Below, piece after piece: positions 20,554 to 30,553 of a stretch of DNA of 64,000 nt. Source of the stretch: Plantago ovata (taxonomy: Eukaryota; Streptophyta; Magnoliopsida; Lamiales; Plantaginaceae); assembly GCA_028274465.1 (NCBI GenBank), contig CM051456.1:83314753-83378752 (forward strand). Direction: 5' to 3'. A program made the translations under genes and the position numbers. The notes under the pieces were generated by a model. That model worked only from the letters and a program-made list of their open reading frames with translations, was not told where the DNA came from and did no database searches. Position 1 is the stretch's first letter; each line of letters starts with the position of its first letter.

Positions 20554-22490
20554 CCTAATCATCTCCTCCCTTCATTCACTCATCTCCACGCCACACCATA
20601 GAGAAAAGAAAGAACAAAGAAAAGCTCTCTGCCTCTCATCCGCCACCATCAACATCAAGCTCCATCTTCATCATCAACTCCTCACCATCATCATCATCAC
20701 CGCCGTACCACCACCACTGAGCCGCCGAGATCGATCCGTCCCGCCCAAGCTCCGATCGAGGTCTGCCACCGCCGATTCGATCTGATCCTGCTCCGTCACG
20801 AAGCCGCCGCCACTGCCGTCACAATTCTGCCCGTATTTGCTCCGGTTCACGTGCTCTGCCCCGGCTCCGATTTAGTCTGCCTTTTGCGACCCCCCTGCTC
20901 CGGTCCATCCCGCACCGTACTGTTGTTCTACTTCGGCCCCTGCTGTGTTCGCCCGTGCTGCTGCTCTGTTCCGTTCGTCCCTACTCCGTTCCGATCTGTA
21001 CGCCACTCCGGTAAGTCTTCGTCTTGTTCGCGAATTCGAACCTTGATTAAGATCTTGATATTAATCTCCTCTTTTTCGTGTTACGCGGTTTGATTCCTAT
21101 TTTTGTCCCGTCCGTTTGCTCTTGTTACGTTTCTGTCCGATCTAATCTCCGGTAAGCCTTGGTTGGACCATATTCTGGCTCGTTTAGATTCAAATCGACT
21201 TGAATCTTGTTTAACCCCTTCGTTTATTTTTTGGGTTCGCAACTTACTCTTTACTACGGGTTCGTTCGAAGGTAAAAGACCGAATCTTCTTCCCCCTTTT
21301 CATTTTTTCCTTTATTTTCCTTATGACGAAATTACCCCTGTTGTACTCTGACGTCGAACTTATTTTTTGGGTCCTGCCACTTCTTTTCCGACACTTTTAT
21401 TTTCATTCGTTTAGCTTTTGTTCGACTTCTAGTTCGTAACTAGATACTTCCTGTTTAGGTTCTCCAACCGATAGCTCTTAACTTGCTGTGCTTTTGAGGA
21501 TCTTTGATTGCAAGTTTAAGGTGAGTGTTCGCCCCAAAGTTTGTCTGTTTTTTAAAACCTGGAAGGCTATGTGCTATACAGGTTTTGGTTGTATTATGTT
21601 TGGTACTGACTCTTCTGCAGGAACATTTCTCGATAACTCGAGTACTATCTGTTACTGTTTGTATATTCTGTTTGTTTGTATCTGTTCTGTCTGTTTCTAT
21701 ATGACCGGTCGATTAGGTTATGATTAGGTAGACTTGGATAGTGTGGACTATCGAGTTTATTTGATTATTTCCTAGTCTAGTCCCTTTTAGACGCGAGGCA
21801 GAAGTCGCTGAGGTCTATTAGGGTCGTAGGTTCTGTTTCCCCAAAGTACACGGGGCTCTGATCTGTCCAGAGTTATTAACCCTCTCGAGGGAGTTGCAAG
21901 GGCATTCTGGGAGTAGGAGTAACAAGGCGGGCTGCACCAACGGACTCACTTATCTGTTTCTGTCTGTCTCTCTGTTCTGTTATCTGCTTCTGTTACTGTC
22001 TTACTTGCTACAAATGTGTTTGTTTTCAAAACTGTTTACTGTTATGTCTTTTTAAAATAGAACCTCACTGAGATCCTTTATCTCTAACTCTTTCTGTTTT
22101 CAAAATCCCTTCCTTGTAGATTCTGCTGAAGGAGATGATGAATGTGTATTTTACACTTTCATTTGAGTCTTTTTCACCTATTTTAGCTATCCTCTATGTT
22201 AATTTAGCTATATTTTAGTGCATTTTATTAGAATAGTGTCACGTTTCCCTTTAGATTTTATTTTACAGGTTTTGGTTGAAAATCGAGGATTTCCGGGCAA
22301 TTATATTGAAGTTGACAAGGAATTGGTGTTCTAGAAGCCTATTTGGAATATCTGAAGGTTTCCGGATAGGATTTGGAGTCTAGGGGTCGAATCTGGAGGT
22401 TAGAAGGCCACTAGAAGTCAGAAACCGAGTCTGAAAAGGGGAAGAAATCCAAAAACGCGTCGGAAACGCGGAATTCCACGAGAAATTCTT

Positions 22491-22549
22491 TGGGGCGAAC
22501 CGCCCCAGATGTGGGGCGAACCGCCCGGTGTGTGGGGCGAACCGCCCCA
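22491..22549 (+). repeat. Three GGGGCGAACCGCCC palindromes, F1 5' LTR
   Basis: Copies begin at 22492, 22513 and 22534, with 21-bp spacing. The full form is TGGGGCG-AAC-CGCCCCA: 7-bp arms around a 3-nt centre. The 3' LTR of the same element has only two (29637, 29658). Confidence 0.85.
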
Positions 22550-22564
22550 CAATATTTCGAGGCC

Positions 22565-22572
22565 TATATATA
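22565..22572 (+). promoter_or_regulatory. TATA box of the F1 5' LTR
   Basis: TATATATA lies 17 bp after the last palindrome. The context GGCCTATATATAG is shared by every F LTR (29689, 43134, 49050, 54296, 63662). Confidence 0.7.
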
Positions 22573-23433
22573 GTTGCTCAGTTTTCTCCGAAAATCATAC
22601 TTTTCCAGACCTACTATCTCACCTTTCTCTGTAGTTTTAGGTAGGAACTTCCCAGAGCCTGTTCTGGGGATTCGTAGCTTAGGGGACACTTTTTCATAGC
22701 AGATTGGAGCTTGTAGGATCGCAATTCTCCGGAGATTGACAACATTCGGTAACTTTGTATCTTACAGTTTATTCTACTTATTCTTATTTATCTTTCAACA
22801 TATTTTCTTCTATGATTTCTGTTGATTGCATGCCTATTATGAGTAGCTAAACTTATCGTTGGTGGTAGTATGTGAATTCTTAGTGAAGGGAAGATAATCA
22901 TGCTAATGGCTATATCGCGCATTATACTTCGTGTTATTGCTTTATTTCGTTGATCTGGTTCAGCCTAAATTCTCGTATGTTGTATTAATTATTATGCATA
23001 ATTGGACCCTCGTCGACCTGTACGCGAGTTTATCTTCGTAGTGTTGAATAATTACGGAACACAATAGGACAATAGTGATTGACTTGTCAGACCCATTATC
23101 TTCGTAGTGCTTAATAATTGCAACAGGACACTAGATTGATCAAAGATCTCCATGCAAGACCGAGGAATTTATGCATGATTATCGAACCGTTATGCTTTGA
23201 AGGACCATACTATCACCAATCTCCATTATCTGCTAGAAACCCCTTTGCTATCTGTCTGATGATTTTATATTCTAAATTAGATTTGATAAAGCTAGTTATA
23301 GTCCTGAGAGAACGACACTCGAGTCATTCTACTGCTACACTACGGTTTTCGTTGTAGTTGTAGATTGCCTTTGGCTAAATAACAAATATTATTTGACTGA
23401 ATTCGGAACCGACAAATCCGCGTTCCATCAAAT

Positions 23434-23451
23434 TGGCGCCGTTGCCGGGGA
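23434..23451 (+). promoter_or_regulatory. Primer binding site of F1 (tRNA-Asp type)
   Basis: TGGCGCCGTTGCCGGGGA lies three bases after the LTR. This is the usual Athila-group site, complementary to the 3' end of plant tRNA-Asp. Confidence 0.88.
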
Positions 23452-23575
23452 GTATACTCCTTTTTTCTGTTTCATTTGCTTATATTTTCAGCTTTCGATT
23501 CCTAATTCTATTAGTTTTAGTTTTCCTTTTTAATCTCTCTCTGATACTGCTTTCCTAGTCTGTTACAGATAGTGT

Positions 23576-25734
23576 ATGCCGCATACACAATCTGCAGGAA
23601 CACCGCTTGCTGATTCAATTGCTGAGATCGACAGAGTCTACCACCAAAGAAGGCGACAACTTGAAAGGCGCGCACTAGAGGAAATAGAGGATACCGATTT
23701 CTTTGAATCTCTACACATTCTTTTCAAGGAAATCGATGGAATGGCAGAAGCTAGACCACTGAAAGCATGGGTTCAACCCACCATGGATCGTATGAGGGGA
23801 CCGGCGATTGTTCTTTCGTCTGCAACCCGAGATCTGGAAATCAAGAATCACGCATTCCAACAACTTCCGAGGTTCTATGGCTTATCAAGGGAAGATGTGA
23901 TGGGGTACTTGCACGATATCGATGATTTCGTCAACCAACTCCCACGACCCGGAGCCGAAATAACAACAGTCGAGTTAAGAATGAAGGTTTTTTCTATGGG
24001 ACTTGGCGACAGAGCCAAGTCATGGTTGAGTTCTCTACCAGCAGGCTCGTTGGACACTTGGGAGAAGGTTTTTTCAGCTTTCATGGAGAAATACTTCCCT
24101 CACACCTTGACTACCGCGCTAAAGGCGCAAATCACTGGATTCAAACAGGACTATGATGAGACCATCTACACCGCATTTGAGAGGTTCCAAGATCTCACGA
24201 ACAAGTGCCCTCACCATGGTTTTGAACTTTCTGACCTAGTCCAACACTTCTACAATGGACTAACCTTCGAGAACCAACAAGTGGTGGATTTCCAATGCCG
24301 AGGCAATATTTGGGAGTAAACCGCAGAAGCCGTCTAGGCAGTTTTCGAGAGGCTTGCTAAGGGTTCGCAGTTCAAGGACCCAAGAGCGATGGTTAGGAGA
24401 CGTGGACCTGAAGCTCCACCGACTCAAGAAGCCCCTATGTATAGGGGGAATGCGGATCAATTCGAGTGCTTTACCAACGAATTGAAGCAAGGCCTCAAGA
24501 GCGCCACCGGAACAACTGTTTCGAATGAAGTATGTCGAATATGCAAGAACTATGGGCATGGGGCTCATATGTGTAGATCGGAGCTGGCATACGATAATGG
24601 CAACTGGGCTTGAGGAGGCGAAGAAGAAGCCTTTGCTACGGAATTTGGTACTCAAGAAGTTAGCTACGGACAAGACGGTAGGAATCCTCGAGGTGGATTT
24701 TGGAGAAGAGGATTCCGGAACAATCAAGGATATGCACCGGCTAACCAAACTTATGGCCCTAACCAAGACCGTAGTAGGCTAAACTATCGTAATGATCACT
24801 GCGAAAACCCCGCTCCGAAAGAGCCACCGAAGTCGAAGTCGGCTCAACTGATGGAGAACTTGCAAAAGATGGTTGATCACACACAAAGTTTTCTCAAACG
24901 TTATGAAGAAGATTCCGAGAACACTAGGGCAAGGCTTGATAGATTAGAAGAGAGCACTAGGCTTGCCCATCAAAAGATGCAAGAATTGATCGACTGAGGA
25001 GCAAGTAGGGAACAAGGCAAACTGCCTAGCAACACTGTGAAGTCGAATGCCATTACATTGGCTGGTGATCTACCTGACGAAATCACCATCAAGAAGGTTG
25101 TTAAGTGCGAGTGTTGCAAGAAGGAAGAACTTCTACAGGCTAAGGAAGAAGACAAGGACCTTGGTTCTGACGCAAGTGATGAGGAGCAAGAGGATTTCGA
25201 ACCACTCCCTAAAAGTTTCGATGTTAAGGTAGGGATTGGTGAGCTTGAAGATGTCCGTGCCACACTAGACACGGGATCCTACTCAAACATACTCCCTTTG
25301 AATGTGTTTGAAAAGAGTAGCCTTGGAAAACTATCTGAGCATAGGGCTATTGTGCAACTGGCGGATGGATCCTTATGAGACCCGAAGGCGTTGTGAAAAA
25401 TGTGTTGGTCAAGATTGGTGAAGTATCTGTATACACCAATTTTGTAGTTATGCCGGCGTCTGCACCTGGAACGGGGGATGTCATACTCTTAGGGCAAACG
25501 TTCATGACTAAACTACGCTCCGTGATGGACATCTACCAAAGAACTTGCACTATTGAAGTAGATGGCAAGCAACACGTGTTGAAAGCCATATCTGATCCAC
25601 CTGATCCGCCTGATATTTCTTTTACTACTCACTACTGTGGTCTTGCAGCCTATATTCTTTCTTATTCACAGGTTCGTGGCATGGAGAGGAGATCAATGAA
25701 GGGGAATCCTAGTACCCGCAAAAAGAAGAGATAG
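23576..25734 (+). pseudogene. gag-protease pseudogene of F1
   Basis: The ATG at 23576 starts MPHTQSAGT. The capsid-like gag domain is recognised from LEIKNHAFQQLPRFYG onward and is typical of Athila gag. A CCHC knuckle (CRICKNYGHGAHMC) is near 24535 and the protease motif LDTGS is near 25270. Disruptions by comparison with F2 and F3 are TAA 24317, TAG 24335, TGA 24611 and TGA 24995, plus a lost base near 25373 that shifts the frame into 25375-25734. An intact protein would form the particle and process itself. It ends in a Lys/Arg tail followed by TAG, with no RT after it. Confidence 0.88.
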
Positions 25735-25777
25735 GCGCAGACAGGAGTCGAGTCAAAGACTTTAAACAATGACGCTA

Positions 25778-25795
25778 TCCGGGAGGCAACCCGGA
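25778..25795 (+). other. Hairpin with AGGCAA loop after gag-protease, F1
   Basis: TCCGGG-AGGCAA-CCCGGA has a 6-bp stem and a 6-nt loop, 43 bp after the stop codon. F2 (46367-46384) and F3 (52333-52350) match it. G has CTCGGG/CCCGAG arms with the same loop. Confidence 0.7.
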
Positions 25796-25999
25796 ATTTT
25801 TATCGCTTTCTTTACTGCTTTTTTGCATGCATTCATTCTTGAACTATTTGCTTCTCTTATGCGAATTTGTTCATGTCTGTGTCGTATATGCTTATGTTTG
25901 AGTGAGATTTTTTCGAGTGGTTTTTTGAAAAAAATTTGGTTTCGGGAATTAAAACTGCGTTTTTTACGACAGGAACCGTCTCCCCGCATCGGGGAGCAC

Positions 26000-26115
26000 G
26001 GGGCGAACCACCCCACGTGGGGGGCGAATCGCCCCGTGTGGGGCGACTCGCCCCGCACCAGGGGCGAATCGCCCCGTGTGGGGCGACTCGCCCCGCACCA
26101 GGGGCGAACCGCCCC
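26000..26115 (+). repeat. Six-copy palindrome array downstream of gag-protease, F1
   Basis: Copies begin at 26000, 26021, 26040, 26061, 26080 and 26101. They include GGGGCGA-A-TCGCCCC and GGGGCGA-C-TCGCCCC (7-bp arms) and GGGGCG-AAC-CGCCCC. Bases 26021-26060 and 26061-26100 are an exact 40-bp duplication. F2 has a single copy here (46587-46601). Confidence 0.88.
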
Positions 26116-26888
26116 ACGGCTCCAGAAGTTGAAAAACGCGGATTTCTTCCCCTTTACCTCATTTTCTTCATATTTCATCATTCCTCCTCCCCAAAAACCG
26201 AAAATCGCGATTTCATCTTCAAAATCTCATAACTTCTTCATTTCTTGACCAAATTTAGTGTTCTTTAGCTTAAATCGAAGCCTATTACATGATCTATCAC
26301 TCCATCCGAACAGATTTCGTCCTAATGCATTAGATTTTCAGATATGAAGTATCATCCTAAGAACCCTAATTTTCGAATTTGGGAGTTTTCTAATTTGAGC
26401 TTCAATTATGCTTATTTGATGCATGGGTATGTTGTTTGTATGATTAGAAGTGTTAATTACTATCAATTGCATGCTCAATTTTGCTTGGATTGTTGATTTG
26501 GAAATTTTGCTACTAGATGATATATCTTGTTATGCAATAAGTCTTTATCTTTGATTTCTTGCATATGATTGTGTTTATTGATGTAATGTTGGTGAATTTG
26601 ACGATAGAAGCGTAATTGTTGAGTATGAGGATTTATGATGGTAGAATTTTTCGCTACTATGGTATGAATTGAGCCTTGTTATCTAGGATATTGGTTGTCT
26701 AGTAAGAGCATAATGTGATGTATTGCATGTAGTAGTTACATTGGTATGTTGCATGATGAAGAAGCTAGGCTAGACATTACGGTTTGGGGAGCTCGATTGT
26801 TGATTTTATCACTTGTGTGTTTCGCTCTTACACTAGCATATGCATGAGTCAGTTTTGTGTCATACGAGGTACTAACTGTTGTTTGTAG
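26116..26888 (+). other. Non-coding, intron-like stretch of F1
   Basis: About 770 bp is T- and A-rich with no conserved frame. It ends in ACTAAC...TTTGTAG, which resembles a plant branch point and 3' splice site. F2 has the same sequence, split by element G. Confidence 0.5.
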
Positions 26889-27222
26889 GAACCATACCAA
26901 GGGAAAGGGGCATTCCCGTATGATTGTTGTGAAGAATTGGAGGGGGGACGATCACTACCATGTCAAGAAGGGTGACCTCGTTAGATGTGCGTTCGAGCCA
27001 AGGGGTTTTGCAACAACGTCGTGGATTATCCAAGAGGAGGAGCTAGAGTACACCTGGAGTAAGGACTCCTATGCCTATTCATGCACCACCGAAGGGACAG
27101 AAACCATTATTACGTCAGCAATCCATCACAAGGACTGCAAAGTTCGAGTGAACTGGAAGGCACCGGGACATTCTCGCCGCGACGGATTCAATCATGAGTT
27201 CGCAGTGGCTAGAAGGTTCTGA
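26857..27222 (+). CDS. Accessory ORF of F1, unknown product
   Basis: The frame is open for 121 codons but begins with GTG. The first ATG is at 26920, giving about 100 residues; the frame could also start at the exon edge after TTTGTAG (26888). I do not recognise the product. It is mixed charged and aromatic, with RCAFEPRG, WIIQEEELEYTW and KDCKVRVNWKAPG, and no membrane segment. F2 has a close copy (about 61207-61453) cut by TAG where F1 has TGG, while F3 lacks it. It could be a leftover of an Athila second ORF expressed from a spliced RNA, or a captured host exon. Confidence 0.4.
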   Translation: MSYEVLTVVCRNHTKGKGHSRMIVVKNWRGDDHYHVKKGDLVRCAFEPRGFATTSWIIQEEELEYTWSKDSYAYSCTTEGTETIITSAIHHKDCKVRVNWKAPGHSRRDGFNHEFAVARRF

Positions 27223-27780
27223 AGCGCTAGCTTGGTTCCAATACATAATGACATGGGTACCCAGCACCTTGTTGGGGTGCCCCTTGCCTGCCTCTAAAGG
27301 GAGCATCATATAGACATCAGGAGCATCAACTGTAGAGAATGTGGTCGACATCGGAAAAAACGACAGACAACCTCTGAATACCCGAGCAGCTCGCTGTAAC
27401 CTCCTTGGGGTGTAAAACGCTGGAGGGGGAGGTCCTGATACCACTGCCCTTTACCCTTCAATAGTTCACAACCTGTTGGAGAGATACCGGGTGGAATATT
27501 CCATAACAGAGGCGGCCAATCTTGAAGATTCCCTTCGACACTGCAACTCTACCAGTGACGATGTGCGTGACAGTAGTGACAATGAAGACAATAGGGACAA
27601 TGATGATACAGATGGTTGAATTGGTCCTATCCGATCTATTGATGGAACTACCGCCACTACCACAAGTCCCGATTATCATATATGAGGCTCCCAGAGCAGG
27701 CCCAATAACTCACAAGCAGCACACTCAGCCGACCGAGGCCAAACCATGGGGTAACATCTAGTATCACATCTTATTTCCTC
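27223..27780 (+). pseudogene. Degenerate sequence after the accessory ORF, F1
   Basis: Several frames carry plausible pieces, such as an acidic, Ser/Asn-rich stretch (CNSTSDDVRDSSDNED) that F2 also keeps (61773-61982). Stops interrupt all frames. It may be the C-terminal part of the same lost gene. Confidence 0.35.
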
Positions 27781-28340
27781 ATTTTCTTACTGCTAGGGAC
27801 TAGCGTTAATTTCATGAGGGGGGATGGGATTTAAGTGATCTAGTATTGTTAGTTTGGAGCTTGACATTGGTAGGCTGAGTATAGTACCTCGCATGCTTTA
27901 TTCGTCTGCATTTGCATTTGCACGTTTACTGCTTTCTTAGATTTTTTAGGTTGCATTCACTACATTCATCCTAGGATAGTCTTGCATGTTTTATATGGAG
28001 TTTATTGCCGAATTTTTTTGAACTTTTTTATTGGGTAGATCAACCAACTATGCCATTAATCGTATGCTTCAGCTCTATGAATTTGTTTGAGGTTTTTCTC
28101 ACTTGGCTTGTCACATTTATGTATTGCACTTAGTTAAGCTTGGTAGTCTCGACATCACTTAGTGGTGTTTTCTCTACTGCGGTTCACGAAGGCCTTTATA
28201 ATAGGATGATGCATGTTAGGGTCTTATGGTTGTTTTCCCGAGTAATTATGTACCTAAGAGGCAACAAGTCTTCACCATGCTTTGAGATTGCTAAATGCCT
28301 AGGAAGGAGGTAGTGTGAGGTTGTGTGATCCTTTGTTTAT

Positions 28341-28474
28341 AACCTATTCTTCCGAATAGGTTTGGGAGGGGGTTACGCCATCATAGACTTGAATCTGTTT
28401 TTCATTTTCGTATCGTGAGTTTATTTTTCCTTTTCCGTAAATTTTGTACTCCAACCTATTCTTTCGAATAGGTT
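28341..28474 (+). repeat. Two AACCTATTC hairpins with polypurine-like tails, F1
   Basis: Arms AACCTATTC and GAATAGGTT enclose a 4-nt loop at 28341-28362 (loop TTCC) and 28453-28474 (loop TTTC). Each runs into TTTGGG(G), like the true tract GGTTTGGGGAG at the 3' LTR. F3, F2 and G repeat the pattern. Confidence 0.75.
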
Positions 28475-28529
28475 TGGGGAAGTCGTGTGAATCATTTTGT
28501 TTCTCTTTTTTGTTATGCTACTGCTGGCT

Positions 28530-28680
28530 AGAAAAATCGGAAAAAAAAGAAAGAAAGAAAAAATTCCAGAAAGAAAAAGAAAATGAAAAAAGAAAAAAAG
28601 AATCTGGAAAGAAAAAAAGAAAAAAAAAGAAAAGACCCCAAAAAAGCAAAGAAGGGTCCAAAAAAGAAAGCCAATTAGCA
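28530..28680 (+). repeat. A/G-rich tract closed by a GACCC/GGGTC stem, F1
   Basis: About 100 bp of almost pure A and G is followed by GACCC...GGGTC (28634-28658) around an A-rich loop. The same tract is in F3 (about 53140-53280), F2 (62810-62945) and G (58765-58885). It yields Lys-rich or Phe-rich open frames that are not genes. Confidence 0.8.
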
Positions 28681-29243
28681 GTTAGCAATGTGTTGAGTCT
28701 TTTCCATTTTTGTATTGTTCGTTATCGTGTTGTAATTTTCTATTTTTTATCTTTTTTGTCTTGAGTGTCATCTGTTCTAGGCCACCCTCGTCCTGCCATT
28801 CAGGAAGTGGTGAATAGCTTAAGACTATACTTGAGAGATGGGCAGAATAGGGGAGTGTTATCTTTTATAGGGAACCCTTCTTCGTTTGATGAGAGCCAGT
28901 ACTGGTTCGACCTCTTTTGAGGAAAAGTCTTAACATGGTGGAACAGCAGTAAGTCCTCAGTTTCATAGGCATAGGACAACCATTCGTATCTTAGCATGCT
29001 TCATTACGTCGTCACTGACTAGGTCCAGGTAGAGAATGTTACGAGAGACTATCTTGTCTTGACATAAGTGCTTATGTGGATGTGTATAAGTCAATCGAGG
29101 TATTATTCAACCTATATTCATGCTTTGATTTATATGGTTTTTGTTCATATGTTTTTTGGTAGATTCAGTAGATTAGTTCATTTTATTTGGCATGAGACTC
29201 CATTTTGTGTCTTGCATGTTTTTTGCATTAGAGTCTAGCTTAG

Positions 29244-29280
29244 TTGCTTGAGGACAAGCAAAGGTTCGGTTTGGGGAGTT
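29244..29280 (+). promoter_or_regulatory. AGGA-loop hairpin and polypurine tract of F1
   Basis: TTGCTTG-AGGA-CAAGCAA (29244-29261) is followed by GGTTTGGGGAGTT and then the 3' LTR. Confidence 0.8.
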
Positions 29281-30553
29281 TGATGAATGTGTATTTTACA
29301 CTTTCACTTGAGTCTTTTTCACCTATTTTAGCTATCCTCTATGTTAATTTAGCTATATTTTAGTGCATTTTATTAGAATAGTGCCACGTTTCCCTTTAGA
29401 TTTTATTTTACAGGTTTTGGTTGAAAATCGAGGATTTCCGGGAAATTATATTGAAGTTGACAAGGAATTGGTGTTCCAGAAACCTATTTGGAGTATCTGA
29501 AGGTTTCTGGATAGGATTTGGAGTCTAGGGGTCGAATCTGGAGGTTAGAAGGCCACTAGAAGTCAGAAACCGAGTCCGAAAAGGGGAAGAAATCCAAAAA
29601 CGCGTCGGAAACGCGGAGTTCCGCGAGAAATTCTCTGGGGCGAACCGCCCGGTGTGTGGGGCGAATCGCCCCACAATATTTCGAGGCCTATATATAGTTG
29701 CTCAGTTTTCTCCGAAAATCATACTTTTCCAGACCTACTTTCTCACCTTTCTCTGTAGTTTTAGGTAGGAACTTCCCAGAGCCTGTTATGGGTGTTCGTA
29801 GCTTAGGGGACACTTTTTCATAGCAGATTGGAGCTTGTAGGATCGCAATTCTCCGGAGATTGACAACCTTCGATAACTTTGTATCTTACAGTTTATTCTA
29901 CATATTCTTATTTATCTTTCAACATGTTTTCTTCTATGATTTCTGTTGATTGCATGCCTATTATGAGTAGATAAACTTATCGTTGGTGGTAGTATGTGAA
30001 TTCTTAGCGAAGGGAAGATAATCATGCTAATGGCTATATCGCGCATTATACTCCGTGTTATTGCTTTATTTCGTTGATCAGGCTCAGCCTAAATTCTCGT
30101 ATGTTGTATTAATTATTATGCACAATTGGACCCTCGTCAACCTGTACGCGAGTTTATCTTCGTAGTGTTGAATAATTACGGAACACAATAGGACAATAGT
30201 GATTGACTTGTCAGACCCATTATCTTCGTAGTGCTTAATAATTGCAACATGACACTAGATTGATCAAAGATCTCCATGCAAGACCGAGGAATTTATGCAT
30301 GATTATCGACCCGTTATGCTTTGAAGGACCATACTATAACCAATCTCCATTATCTGCTAGAAACCCCTTTGCTATCTGTCTGCTGATTTTATATTCTAAA
30401 TTAGATTTGATAAAGCTAGTTATAGTCCTGAGAGAACGACACTCGAGTCATTCTACTGCTACACTACGGTTTTCGTTGTAGTTGTAGATTGCCTTTGGCT
30501 AAATAACAAATATTATTTGACTGAATTCGGAACCGACAAATCCGCGTTCCACA
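29281..30553 (+). repeat. 3' LTR of F1 (1273 bp)
   Basis: It begins TGATGAATGTG. Its end reads TTCCACA, one base short of the 5' LTR end. It has two palindromes where the 5' LTR has three, which accounts for most of the length difference. Confidence 0.9.

Larger units (their letters stand above)
22136..23430 (+). repeat. 5' LTR of F1 (1295 bp)
   Basis: It begins TGATGAATGTG and ends TTCCATCA. It holds three palindromes just upstream of a TATA box and a long non-coding leader. The open frame 23118-23357 is repeated in the other LTR and is not a gene. Confidence 0.9.
27781..29243 (+). other. Conserved 3' non-coding region of F1
   Basis: There is no coding frame. The region is shared with F2, F3 and, in blocks, with element G. 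Blocks include a segment near 28140-28200, two AACCTATTC hairpins, a purine-rich tract and a closing stretch before the polypurine tract. Confidence 0.65.
22136..30553 (+). mobile_element. Element F1: Athila-like element with gag-protease only
   Basis: It is complete at both ends: LTRs 22136-23430 and 29281-30553, flanked by the 5-bp target duplication GGAGA (22131-22135 and 30554-30558). The primer site is of the tRNA-Asp type and gag-protease is related to Athila. No reverse transcriptase, RNase H or integrase is found in the 3.5 kb after the protease. It is therefore non-autonomous. The gag-protease is also broken, so this copy can only be moved by proteins from elsewhere. Confidence 0.88.

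Noticed and set aside
20541..20560. Interstitial telomere repeat
   Set aside because: Only one or two CCCTAA words, in a promoter context; better read as a telo-box.
20851..21093. Cys/Pro-rich small protein frames in the D and E leaders (also 31605, 33474, 38086 and 41211)
   Set aside because: They lie in CT/CCG-rich LTR leader, differ between frames, and recur only because the LTR does.
26000..26115. CRISPR-like repeat array
   Set aside because: Units are short palindromes with no unique spacers of constant length, in a plant retrotransposon.
25762..26181. Arg/Pro/Gly-rich frames across the palindrome array
   Set aside because: Open in several frames on both strands because of GC-rich palindromes; no protein conservation with F2.
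28444..28764. Lys-rich frames over the A/G tract (also 53090, 58689 and 62769)
   Set aside because: Low-complexity translation of purine-rich DNA; not conserved as protein.
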